NCBI GenBank assembly: GCA_021646415.1
Contig: SOEU01000001.1
Span: 124,001 to 188,000 of the forward strand
From: Candidatus Brocadia sp.
GTDB lineage: Bacteria > Planctomycetota > Brocadiia > Brocadiales > Brocadiaceae
Direction of reading: 5' to 3'
DNA: 64,000 nucleotides
Made by a program: the position numbers and the translations under genes. The notes under the pieces were generated by a model. It saw nothing but the letters and a program-made list of their open reading frames with translations, made no database searches and was not told the DNA's origin. How positions within the stretch are numbered: the stretch's first letter is position 1; the number at the start of each line of letters is the position of its first letter. Below, piece by piece: positions 8,665 to 17,065 of the stretch.

Positions 8665-11288
8665 TGACTTTAGAAGAGGCACTTGGCATAGTCCGATTAA
8701 TGATTGATCGTGGGGTTTCCTGTGAAGTCGCAATCGAAAATCCTGCCATTCCGGAAGAGTTCAGACAGCAAATACGTGAGACACTTGCACAGGAAGAAAA
8801 TATCACCCTTGAACCTGCCCGTATGCTTGTGGCGGCACCGCGCCGGGATGAGTGGCTGCGCTATATTGACCGGTCTGACTGGTACTACTGGCCGGCACTT
8901 CGGGAATATCTCCTAGGTGTAAAAGGCTGGTCAATAGCGGACGTTAGATCTCTTGATGAAGTTACTGACCGCACACTCGGGCAATTGGCTCCTCCTTCAA
9001 CCGAGCAGTTTGACATTCGCGGTCTGGTTCTGGGACATGTCCAAAGTGGTAAAACCTCAAACTTTACTGCGCTCATCGCAAAGTCGGCCGACGTTGGTTA
9101 TCGCCTTGTCATTGTCCTGTCAGGGATTGACAATGGTCTTCGCCGGCAAACGCAAATTCGCCTGAAGCGTGAGCTCGTAGGCTACACAGATAATCGGTCA
9201 GGTACAGTGCATCTTCCCCCTCTGGGGCGACAATGGCATGAATTTACGCGGGAAGATCTGAGTGGCGACTTTCAGCCCGGCTTTGCAAATCACGCTGCAC
9301 TCCAAGGTTCTCAGCCAGTGCTGCTCGTCGTCAAGAAAAACGGTCAGGTACTCCGCCGGTTGCTCCGATGGCTGGATGATGCCCCTGAAGAAGTACGCCG
9401 TACGATACCCTTGCTGGTGATAGATGATGAGGCTGATCAGGCAAGCATGGATACCCGGGGGACTTATCAAACAGAAAATGAGCCATTGCCGGATGATTAT
9501 GAGGAGCCTTCCGTAATAAACAGTCTGATTCGTGATCTGCTCCGCAGATTTCAGCGACGTGCTTATGTTGCATACACAGCTACACCATTCGCCAACATTC
9601 TTGTCCCACACGATACATTTGATCCTCAGGTGGAAAACGATTTGTATCCAAAAGACTTTATCGTGGACCTGGCGAAACCGGATCACTATTTTGGCGCAGA
9701 GGAATTATTTGGTCGTTTCGACCCTGTATCAAGCGAACAGGTTGGTGGTCTCAACATTATCAGGGATGTTGCAGACGAGGACCTACATTCACTCGAACAG
9801 GAAGAATTGCCTGCATCAGTTGAGATATCTGTGATAGATTTTGTTCTTGCCGGTGCAGCTAGGGCACATCGCGGTGGTGGTGAACGCCCGGCGACAATGC
9901 TTGTCCATGTGAGCCGTCTCATTGTCGAGCAGCAGAGAATGTCTGATTTGATTTGGCATAGATTTTCTGAACTTAAGGACGAGTGGCGTTACCAGAGGAG
10001 ACACGGAATCAGGGAGCGTCTTCAAGCACGGTGGGAAGAGGAGTTTCGACCAGTAACCAGAGCAAGCCATCTGGAGAGGGATGTTTCCTTTGAACAGATC
10101 GAGCCACATGTAGGGCCTTTTTTTGAGGCCGTGCAAGTAAGAGTAGTGAATAGCGCTACGGGTGAAGTGCTTGATTACGAGAGAGAACCAGGCCTAAAGG
10201 CTATCGCTGTAGGCGGGAACAGGCTGTCCCGTGGACTAACACTGGAAGGATTGCTGATCAGTTTCTTTGTTCGCCAGAGTATTATGTACGATACTCTTAT
10301 GCAAATGGGACGATGGTTCGGCTATCGCAGTGGTTATGAAGACCTCACGCGGATATATACAACCGCTGAACTGGCAGGATGGTTCAGTGATCTAGCTTTT
10401 GTCGAGCACCAGCTCCGTGAAGATTTGGAGGTTTACGAAAATCAGGGGTTGACACCGTACCAGGTAGGAATGAGAATCTGGCAGCATCCTGCGATGCAGG
10501 TAACCAGTCCGCTGAAACGCCGCTTTGCGACAGCCACAATTATATCTCAAACCTATGCAGAACAGTTGGTGCAGACATTTAAGTTCCCCTTGCGCCGTCC
10601 TGATGATCTTGCGGTTCAGGCTGAGGAAAATCTGCTGACTGTGCGGAACTTCTTAACCGGTTTGGGTATGCCCCAATGGGAAATCAATGGACCAGTATGG
10701 TCAGGAGTCTCCCCTGACGCGATACTCGAATTTCTGAGAAGGTATAGCGTCGACGTACAGGCGAGAAGCATTTCACCTCCCCTGATTTGTGCGTATATTG
10801 AGCGGCAGGTTGAGCTAGGAGAGCTTGTTCGCTGGACCGTAGCCGTGTTGGGGAGGGGAAACCAGGACAGAACGCTGGGTGAAGCGCTCTGGAACATTTC
10901 AGGTGGCCATATATGGCAAGTCAGCCGTAGCCGTCTCGGGAATACCGATTCAGTTCGTGCCATTGTAAGTCCGGGAGATGAGGCGGTTGGGCTTTCACTG
11001 GATGCAAGAGCCAGAATGCAGGAATATTTGCAACAAGGCGAGACTGAGAACCGAGCAGCGAGACGTTCTAGGCCACCGGAAGAAGGACTTATAATGCTGT
11101 ATCCCATCAGCAGATTTTCCGGCTATGACCTGCAGCCGGGCGGCATCCGCCGACCACTCTATGATGATCCGGCAGACCCACGGGCACGCGACCTTATCGG
11201 CCTAGCAATATCTTTTCCCACATCAGCACATCCCCAACACGTAGAGGCATATCTGGAAGGCACTGTAGGCTGGAGGCCGGTAGAATGA
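8664..11288 (+). CDS. Z1-domain, helicase-like P-loop protein
   Basis: The 874-residue protein has Walker A GHVQSGKTSN (about 126-135), Walker B LLVIDDEADQAS (about 250-261), AYTATPFANILV, and late motifs GGNRLSRGLTLEGLLISFF and QMGRWFGYR. These are hallmarks of Z1-domain proteins, which resemble superfamily II helicases. With the MORC-like ATPase and the PD-(D/E)XK partner it is thought to form an ATP-dependent restriction complex. It overlaps the next gene by 4 bases (ATGA). Confidence 0.88.
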   Translation: MTLEEALGIVRLMIDRGVSCEVAIENPAIPEEFRQQIRETLAQEENITLEPARMLVAAPRRDEWLRYIDRSDWYYWPALREYLLGVKGWSIADVRSLDEVTDRTLGQLAPPSTEQFDIRGLVLGHVQSGKTSNFTALIAKSADVGYRLVIVLSGIDNGLRRQTQIRLKRELVGYTDNRSGTVHLPPLGRQWHEFTREDLSGDFQPGFANHAALQGSQPVLLVVKKNGQVLRRLLRWLDDAPEEVRRTIPLLVIDDEADQASMDTRGTYQTENEPLPDDYEEPSVINSLIRDLLRRFQRRAYVAYTATPFANILVPHDTFDPQVENDLYPKDFIVDLAKPDHYFGAEELFGRFDPVSSEQVGGLNIIRDVADEDLHSLEQEELPASVEISVIDFVLAGAARAHRGGGERPATMLVHVSRLIVEQQRMSDLIWHRFSELKDEWRYQRRHGIRERLQARWEEEFRPVTRASHLERDVSFEQIEPHVGPFFEAVQVRVVNSATGEVLDYEREPGLKAIAVGGNRLSRGLTLEGLLISFFVRQSIMYDTLMQMGRWFGYRSGYEDLTRIYTTAELAGWFSDLAFVEHQLREDLEVYENQGLTPYQVGMRIWQHPAMQVTSPLKRRFATATIISQTYAEQLVQTFKFPLRRPDDLAVQAEENLLTVRNFLTGLGMPQWEINGPVWSGVSPDAILEFLRRYSVDVQARSISPPLICAYIERQVELGELVRWTVAVLGRGNQDRTLGEALWNISGGHIWQVSRSRLGNTDSVRAIVSPGDEAVGLSLDARARMQEYLQQGETENRAARRSRPPEEGLIMLYPISRFSGYDLQPGGIRRPLYDDPADPRARDLIGLAISFPTSAHPQHVEAYLEGTVGWRPVE

Positions 11289-12292
11289 GCCGAATCGCGC
11301 CGGATGTTTGGTCACGACTTGAACAAGCTCGACCCACTGGTGAAAATCTGACAGCGCGGCAAGCTGTACCTGATATTACTACCAGATTACAGTGCGCGCT
11401 TGATTCAGAAGGAAGGAGACACCTGCTTATTGCATTGCATGCAAATGAACGGGATTTCCGAGATACTCAGAGTAGAGGAATAAACGTTGTTACTCGTGAT
11501 CTGATTATACGAGGTCTACCAATTGCACGCTATTTAGACATTCAATGTCTCGATGCTGCCGGGCATATGGCATTTGATTTGATAGGTGGTGAATTGGCAG
11601 ACGAGCTTTCGCATGCGAACAGAATGCCCGCTGAGATCGTTAAACATGTCCTAGCAAAGTGGCGAAGGTTCTGGGGTCAACTACCGCGGACACTCCTTAC
11701 AAGAGAAGAACTGCTGGGCCTCTTTGCAGAACTCTGGTTCCTCTTTGTTTGGCTGCATCCGTCCGTTGGTATCGATGAAGCTGTACAGCGATGGCGCGGC
11801 CCTTTTGGTTCACGGCATGATTTTGAGTGGGCTGGGAAATCGGTTGAAGTTAAGGCTACAACTTCCTCGCGGGGTCGCATTCACAGAATTAATGGTATCG
11901 ATCAACTATTACCACCGGAAGGCGGGGAACTCCTTTTCTTCAGCTTGCATCTGCGTGAAGAAGCTGGTGCGACAAATACCCTTCCCGCCCTTGTTAATAC
12001 AATTTTGCAATGCCTGAATCCTGACGTTGATGCATTAAGTCGTTTTGAGACTGTACTTGCACAGACAGGATATTCACCATCTCATAATGAGGAGTATTCA
12101 AAATTGCACCTGCGCGTAATCGATGAAGGTCTTTTCTCTGTGAGAGATAACTTTCCGCGAATAACAGCGCATCAATTTCGTGCAGGCGTTCCTGCCGGAA
12201 TTGAAAGAATAGAATATGAAATTAATCTTGGTACTTTTGATTGTTTGCTGATAGCCCGACTACCTCAGGAGGGATCGGTCTTTCTACAATAG
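11285..12292 (+). CDS. PD-(D/E)XK motif protein (DUF4420), putative restriction nuclease
   Basis: The 335-residue protein contains FGSRHDFEWAGKSVEVKATT (about 177-196), which holds the D...E-x-K residues of a PD-(D/E)XK nuclease, followed by a conserved GIDQLLPPEGGELLFFSLHL stretch. This is the DUF4420 pattern. By position it supplies the DNA cleavage activity of the operon. Upstream overlap with the Z1 gene shows coupling, and no further gene follows in the operon. Confidence 0.87.
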   Translation: MSRIAPDVWSRLEQARPTGENLTARQAVPDITTRLQCALDSEGRRHLLIALHANERDFRDTQSRGINVVTRDLIIRGLPIARYLDIQCLDAAGHMAFDLIGGELADELSHANRMPAEIVKHVLAKWRRFWGQLPRTLLTREELLGLFAELWFLFVWLHPSVGIDEAVQRWRGPFGSRHDFEWAGKSVEVKATTSSRGRIHRINGIDQLLPPEGGELLFFSLHLREEAGATNTLPALVNTILQCLNPDVDALSRFETVLAQTGYSPSHNEEYSKLHLRVIDEGLFSVRDNFPRITAHQFRAGVPAGIERIEYEINLGTFDCLLIARLPQEGSVFLQ

Positions 12293-12718
12293 GCTTTTCT
12301 CTTTCAATATTTATTATGTTAAATTTTTCATTGCAAATAAAAATTTCCCGAAACTGACGTCTGATCACCTTAAAAGCCGTTGGATTGTAGGATTTCTGAA
12401 ATCCAATATACAATTGACCTTGAAGGACTACCCGTAGAAGTTTTTGAAAATATTTCATTAGGAAAGTATTTTTATTAAATATTGTCTGCATCCTGCAAAA
12501 CAATTAAGGTCAATTATCAGGCACAGTTATCCATCAGGGATTTTGAGTATAAAAGCAGTTTGGCCAAAATAGAAACTAAAGGCTGATTTAATTTGCAACT
12601 TATTGTTCATAATTTATTGAGTTTTTCTAATACCTGAAAGACGAGAGACTAATAAAAGGCGTATTTTGAAGCGAACTTGAACTTTGATATTTAAATATCG
12701 TTGAAGGAATAAAGACAT
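12293..12718. other. Intergenic region without recognisable gene
   Basis: AT-rich spacer after the restriction operon. A 93-codon minus-strand frame overlaps the end of the DUF4420 gene but has no family features or ribosome site. I see no clear terminator, RNA gene or promoter. Confidence 0.6.
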
Positions 12719-12780
12719 CTGGATTCCCGCTTTTGCGGGAATGACAAAAAGGAAAGACAGGTAATAAAACGGGAATCCAG
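12719..12780. repeat. REP-like palindromic element upstream of GIY-YIG gene
   Basis: CTGGATTCCCGC-TTTT-GCGGGAATGACA forms a hairpin and is followed 30 bases later by the inverted tail CGGGAATCCAG. The same modules recur at 13113, 13258 and 13341, all around the GIY-YIG gene. Confidence 0.8.
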
Positions 12781-12792
12781 AAATGGGATTTT

Positions 12793-13092
12793 ATGAGTTT
12801 TGACAAACATTATTTTGTTTACATTCTTGCAAATAAAAGAAACGGGACTTTATACATTGGCGTTACTAATAATTTGATAAGAAGGGTTTATGAGCATAAA
12901 AATGATTTAATAAAGGGATTTACGAAAAAGTATAGGGTTCATCATCTTGTTTATTATGAAATGACTCGTGATGTAATAAGCGCCATTGAGAGAGAAAAAC
13001 GGTTAAAGAAATGGAATAGAAAATGGAAGTTGGAATTGATTGAAAAGATGAATCCTCAATGGAGGGATTTATATGACGAACTGGTTCAATGA
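12793..13092 (+). CDS. GIY-YIG nuclease family protein (UPF0213/YhbQ-like)
   Basis: The 99-residue protein reads YFVYILANKRNGTLYIGVTN followed by NLIRRVYEHKN, with the GIY/YIG strands, the catalytic Arg and the EH pair, then a helical tail (AIEREKRLKKWNRKWKLELI). Small stand-alone members may act in DNA repair or in mobility of repeats. It is flanked at once by REP-like hairpins on both sides, which is unlikely to be chance. No clear Shine-Dalgarno is present since the upstream repeat ends 12 bases before the ATG. Confidence 0.88.
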   Translation: MSFDKHYFVYILANKRNGTLYIGVTNNLIRRVYEHKNDLIKGFTKKYRVHHLVYYEMTRDVISAIEREKRLKKWNRKWKLELIEKMNPQWRDLYDELVQ

Positions 13093-13112
13093 TACTATTT
13101 ATTTTCTTTAAA

Positions 13113-13185
13113 TGTCATTCGCGTGTACGCGGGAATCCAGAGTAGAGGCGAAGGATACTGGATTCCCACTTGCGTGGGAATGACA
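13113..13185. repeat. Two REP hairpins in inverted order (REPIN-like)
   Basis: TGTCATTCGCG..CGCGGGAATCCAG, a spacer AGTAGAGGCGAAGGATA, then CTGGATTCCCACTTGCGTGG and GAATGACA. The two hairpins point toward each other, as in REPIN elements. Confidence 0.8.
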
Positions 13186-13257
13186 AGAAGAGGGATAATG
13201 GCATAGCGCACTTTGGGAGTAAGAGGAGAGTGAGTTTGAATCTATGATGGTTTTTCA

Positions 13258-13407
13258 TGTCATTCCCGAATGCCTCCCCGTTTTCACGAGGACAAGTTTA
13301 TCGGGAATGACAAATAAAAAGTGGGAATAACAAATAAAAAAACTGGAATCCAGAGTAGAGGAAAAAGAGGTAAAGGATGCTGGATTCCCGCTTGCGCGAG
13401 AATGACA
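13258..13407. repeat. Further REP-like hairpins downstream of GIY-YIG gene
   Basis: TGTCATTCCCGA...TCGGGAATGACA (13258-13312) is an inverted pair with a 30-base centre. A second unit at 13341-13407 has CTGGAATCCAG, the AGTAGAGG spacer and then CTGGATTCCCGC-TTGCGCGAGAATGACA. Both share modules with the units at 12719 and 13113. Confidence 0.75.
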
Positions 13408-13466
13408 AAAAAAAGGAATGACAAGAGAAAAATGAAAATTTTTATACAAGGAATTTAAAACGTTCC

Positions 13467-15044
13467 ATGTTCAACCTCGATAAATATCCCACAAATTATT
13501 TTTCGCCTGTCTATCAGCAGATCGTAAACTCCCTTTATACTGGTATAAATGATGAAGGGGTGAACGGCAGTTCGTCCCTGCGTGTCCTGGAAGGCACAGA
13601 AAGGCTGATTAAGGAAGAATTAGTTCGATGTGTCTGGTTTGGACAGCATATTAAAAAGGACAAGCTTTTTACCGATGACGGCTTTCGCCTTGAAATTCTT
13701 TCTCCAGGATGGTGGAATTCTGAGGGAGGACCTGATTTCAAGCACGCTGAAATTCTCCTGGAAGGCAAAGGTCTCATAAAGGGCAATGTCGAAGTTCATG
13801 TGTTTTCATCCGATTGGATGCGGCATCAGCACGACAAACAAAGTACCTACGATACGGTATGCTTGCATGTCGTTATGTGGGATGACCAGGGAGGGTCCGT
13901 TAAGAATTGTAACGGCCAATTAATTCCTCAATTAACGCTGTCCAAATATTTAGATGCCGAATTGGATGAACTGGTAGAGTTGATCGACGTTGAATCCTAT
14001 CTAAAAGGGAAAAAGGTAAATCCCGGATACTGTCAGACCGAAATGGAAAACCAGAAGGTAAATGATCAATGGATAGGTCGTTTCCTCGATTATGCCGGCG
14101 ACGAGCGCATTCTTCAAAAGGCAAAAAGGTACGAACAATGGGTAGAAAAAAAACCATTAGATCAGGTACTTTACGAGGCTGTGATGGAATCGCTGGGATA
14201 TAAAAACAATAAGGAGCCGTTTTTCACGTTAGCCTCCCGCGTGCCGCTTGAAGACATCAGGTCTTTAATTCCAGAAGATGCCTCTGCCCAAAAAAAGAAA
14301 AAAGATACGCAGGCGTTACTCCTGGGTACAGCGGGTTTGTTACCGCAACAAAGAAATGTAAAACCAGCCTGCGACAAAGAAACTGCGGAATATGTAAACG
14401 ATATTGAACAGGCATGGAATAAAATACAAAAGAAAATAAACCGGGTTCCTTTGACAAAAAATGCCTGGAGCTATGCAGGGATCAGACCTGCAAATTTCCC
14501 GGAAAGAAGGATTGCGGCCATTGCCAATGTCCTTTCGGAGTGTTCATCCCTCAGCATCTTCCGATACCTCTTATCGGTACTTGAAAAGGTGGAAAGTTAC
14601 GAAGATGCACACAAAATCATGAAGAGGCTCATTGAGGATATACAATCTCTCTTTCTTGATATTTATGACCCCTACTGGTCATATCATTATACCTGGTATG
14701 GGAAAAAACTGGCAAAACCCATTAAGTTGCTTGGAAAAGAGAGGACTTCCAATATTTTCATCAATGTTATTATTCCCATCTTGCTTATCTATGCCAGAAA
14801 GCATGACAACACAAAGATGGAAAAGACATTACATCTCGTGTATAGAAATTATTCTCCTCTTTCCGGTACCAGTGTAACGAAGTTCATGAGTCATCGTATC
14901 TTTGGACAGTCAGATGTATCAAAAAAAATAATCACTTCTGCCAGGAGGCAACAGGGGTTGTATCAAATCTTTAAGGATTTTTGCGAGAATGACAATATGA
15001 GCTGCAACAAGTGCGCCTTGTATCTGTCTATGGTTGAAAGCTAG
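13467..15044 (+). CDS. DUF2851 family protein
   Basis: The 525-residue protein shows the DUF2851 N-terminal block: WFGQHIKKDKLFTDDGFRLE, then SPGWWNSEGGPDFKHAEI, GNVEVHVFSSDWMRHQH and TVCLHVVMW. The conserved Asp/Glu/His pattern there resembles a nuclease-like core. The middle and C-terminal parts are helical and end in a Cys motif CENDNMSCNKCALYL that may bind a metal. Members are found mainly in Bacteroidetes, Chlorobi and related groups; the function is unknown. It stands alone, with REP-like repeats before it and a long hairpin after it. Confidence 0.85.
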   Translation: MFNLDKYPTNYFSPVYQQIVNSLYTGINDEGVNGSSSLRVLEGTERLIKEELVRCVWFGQHIKKDKLFTDDGFRLEILSPGWWNSEGGPDFKHAEILLEGKGLIKGNVEVHVFSSDWMRHQHDKQSTYDTVCLHVVMWDDQGGSVKNCNGQLIPQLTLSKYLDAELDELVELIDVESYLKGKKVNPGYCQTEMENQKVNDQWIGRFLDYAGDERILQKAKRYEQWVEKKPLDQVLYEAVMESLGYKNNKEPFFTLASRVPLEDIRSLIPEDASAQKKKKDTQALLLGTAGLLPQQRNVKPACDKETAEYVNDIEQAWNKIQKKINRVPLTKNAWSYAGIRPANFPERRIAAIANVLSECSSLSIFRYLLSVLEKVESYEDAHKIMKRLIEDIQSLFLDIYDPYWSYHYTWYGKKLAKPIKLLGKERTSNIFINVIIPILLIYARKHDNTKMEKTLHLVYRNYSPLSGTSVTKFMSHRIFGQSDVSKKIITSARRQQGLYQIFKDFCENDNMSCNKCALYLSMVES

Positions 15045-15067
15045 TGAGGCAGGTAAAAAACATTTGA

Positions 15068-15137
15068 AACCACAGATTGCACAGATGACACAGATCAAAA
15101 ATACGATCAATCTGTGTAATCAGTGAAATCTGTGGTT
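15068..15137. repeat. Long imperfect inverted repeat
   Basis: Arms of about 30 bases (AACCACAGATTGCACAGATG at the left; its mirrored form ending AATCTGTGGTT at the right) with a loop of about 10. This is a hairpin type that occurs repeatedly in bacterial genomes. It may end the DUF2851 transcript, though no U-tract follows. Confidence 0.7.
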
Positions 15138-15146
15138 GCATTTAAA

Positions 15147-15797
15147 ATGAAAAAACTAAAATTCTTTATCACAGGGATTCTTGGTTCCTGGCTCATAAAA
15201 TTATTGGCCTTGACCATTCGTATTTCCGATTCTCCCAGAGGTTTTAATGAAAAGATACAAACCAACCAGGCTATTTACACCTTCTGGCACTGCCTGATGC
15301 TTATCCCTGCCTATGTGGGCCGCAATAAAAACATACAGGTACTCATCAGCCAGCACTCCGATGGTGAATATATCGCACAGGTAATAAAAAGACTTGGTTT
15401 TGGTGTTATACGAGGGTCAACAACGAGAGGTGGCGCACGGGCTGTAAAGGCCATGGTTGATAAGGTACGTGAAGGGTATCCGGTTGCAATTACCCCCGAC
15501 GGACCACGGGGCCCCCGATTCGTTGTCCAACCCGGAAGCATCTATCTCAGCCAAAAAACAAGACTGCCTATTATTCCCACTACCGTTGGATTATCCCGTT
15601 ATTGGAAGCTCCCAAGCTGGGACGAGTTTCGTATTCCAAAGCCATTTTCCCGGGCATTAATGATGTATGGCGACCCCATCCATATTCCACCCAATCTTAC
15701 CGGGGAAGAAATGGAAAACTATCGGCTTCTGGTAGAAAAAATTATGAAAGAAATGACAGAAAGAGCTGATATCCTGGTACGGCAAAAAAACAGGTAA
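15147..15797 (+). CDS. DUF374 lysophospholipid-acyltransferase-like protein
   Basis: From the ATG at 15147 the protein has 216 residues; an upstream GTG at 15123 lies inside the hairpin and is less likely. After an N-terminal hydrophobic stretch it shows FWHCLMLIPAY, ISQHSDGEYIAQVIKRLGFG, RGSTTRGGARA and ITPDGPRGPR, the DUF374 signature. H-S-D-G stands for the acyltransferase H-x4-D box, here in short form. Members are predicted to acylate lipids such as a lipid A precursor or lysophospholipid at the inner membrane. It appears to be a single-gene unit. Confidence 0.88.
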   Translation: MKKLKFFITGILGSWLIKLLALTIRISDSPRGFNEKIQTNQAIYTFWHCLMLIPAYVGRNKNIQVLISQHSDGEYIAQVIKRLGFGVIRGSTTRGGARAVKAMVDKVREGYPVAITPDGPRGPRFVVQPGSIYLSQKTRLPIIPTTVGLSRYWKLPSWDEFRIPKPFSRALMMYGDPIHIPPNLTGEEMENYRLLVEKIMKEMTERADILVRQKNR

Positions 15798-15992
15798 GCC
15801 ACTCTGTTTGATTTGTGCAGCAAGTGGTTTGCAAATTTACCGGTGTGACAAATAGCAGGCTTGCGGAAAAAATCAGGTACAAAATTTCTCCGGAAAGTCT
15901 TGAATTATCATTTTCAACTATTTTCTGTTTTTGCTTGACATCACCTGCTATGCATGCTTGAATGGAAAAAAATTATTCATGATATAATACAT

Positions 15993-16124
15993 CACGATAA
16001 AGGCAAACCTTGAGTAATCAGGGGACGCAAAGTAAAGGGTCTTAGCCGCTTAAACGGCTAAAAAATAAGACAGCCTTACTGCCGAAGATTTTCACAATGA
16101 ATATCTTTGCAGTAAGGCTTTTTT
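15993..16124 (+). promoter_or_regulatory. Cyclic di-GMP-I (GEMM) riboswitch with overlapping terminator, upstream of CHRD gene
   Basis: The aptamer core is seen as AAAGGCAAACC, then GGGGACGCAAAG, a variable stem closed by GTCTTA/TAAGAC, and GCCTTACTGCCGAAG. The last segment GCCTTACTGC (16073) can instead pair with GCAGTAAGGC (16109) followed by TTTTTT, a Rho-independent terminator. Ligand binding that holds the aptamer should prevent the terminator, so an ON switch is inferred. A TATAAT at 15983 with TTGAAT at 15958 is a possible promoter (19-base spacing). Confidence 0.88.
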
Positions 16125-16309
16125 ATTTTAAGGCCAATTTTATAAAGAGTCTTTACTTATCTATTATGCGGTAATTAAAACTTGTTGCAGAAAGGAGGGG
16201 ATGCTGGTCTTCTTTGATCATTCGTGGACGTTGGTGCTTTGTGTTTCGTTGGATAGCTAAGGAAGATTGAAAAAATGATTAAAAACCCATTATGCTAAGG
16301 AGGAGTAAG

Positions 16310-16858
16310 ATGGAAAAGATTTTTAGGAAAATTGCGGGCATGGCTATTGCCAGCACAAAGATGTCAAAGATTGGACTGATCACTTCGACCATATTTATAT
16401 TTGCATTTACGGTTTCGTTAGTTCCGTTGAATGCATATAGTCAACAGGGCAAAAGCGTAAAGGCATTTACTGCCATTTTGACCGGAGGTCAGGAAGTTCC
16501 ACAAAATGAAAGCAATGCCTTTGGAGTCGCATTTATAACCTTTGAAGAAGACGAAAAACTTCTCTCTTATTCGATAACCTTTACCGATACCAATTTAATT
16601 GGGTCAGAAACTGCGGCACACTTCCATGGCCCTGCCAATCCAGGGGAGAATGCACCGGTGCTCTTTCCGATAACTCCGGTTCCCGGCAGTCCAAAAGTTG
16701 GGAGCGTCGGTCCGCTCACGGGAAAACAGGTCAGGGATTTGAAGAAAGGGTTACTCTACCTCAACATTCACACCGATGAGTTCCCCGATGGGGAGATCAG
16801 GGGACAGGTGCTGCCTGTTCGAGGAATAAATTTTAAAGATGTAAGTGAAGGTGAGTAA
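16310..16858 (+). CDS. Exported CHRD-domain protein
   Basis: The ATG at 16310 follows AAGGAGG by 6 bases; an upstream ATG at 16292 lies before this site and is not used. The protein of 182 residues has an N-terminal signal sequence ending near NAYSQQ. It then has a CHRD domain: FTAILTGGQEVP, GVAFITFEED, AAHFHGPANPGENAPVLFPI and LLYLNIHTDEFPDGEIRGQV. CHRD domains are also found in chordin and in many exported bacterial proteins; their bacterial role is not settled. Its leader carries a c-di-GMP-I riboswitch, so it is probably made in the sessile or biofilm state and located at the cell surface or in the matrix. Confidence 0.9.
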   Translation: MEKIFRKIAGMAIASTKMSKIGLITSTIFIFAFTVSLVPLNAYSQQGKSVKAFTAILTGGQEVPQNESNAFGVAFITFEEDEKLLSYSITFTDTNLIGSETAAHFHGPANPGENAPVLFPITPVPGSPKVGSVGPLTGKQVRDLKKGLLYLNIHTDEFPDGEIRGQVLPVRGINFKDVSEGE

Positions 16859-16878
16859 ATATGAAGGAGGTATAGGAC

Positions 16879-16914
16879 AAAAGGCATCTGAGGCACGTCC
16901 CCTTAGATGCCTTT
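16879..16914 (+). terminator. Rho-independent terminator after CHRD gene
   Basis: AAAAGGCATCTGAGG pairs with CCTTAGATGCCTTTT around a short loop. Confidence 0.8.
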
Positions 16915-17065
16915 TGCTACATACCTGGCAAAACCCTGTCCTCTGTATTCTTTACAGGCGCACCCAAAAACAGAACAGATGCAGGATTAGCATTTGTCAG
17001 TTTATAAATGCCAATCAGAAGAACTGATTTTTCCCTGTTTCAGGAGAAAGGTTGGGAAATGTCTG

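Noticed and set aside
12222-12503. 93-codon minus-strand frame after the restriction operon
   Set aside because: It overlaps the 3' end of the DUF4420 gene and has no recognisable features.
12719-13407. Possible CRISPR array around the GIY-YIG gene
   Set aside because: The repeats are palindromic REP-type units of uneven spacing, with no regular spacers or cas genes.
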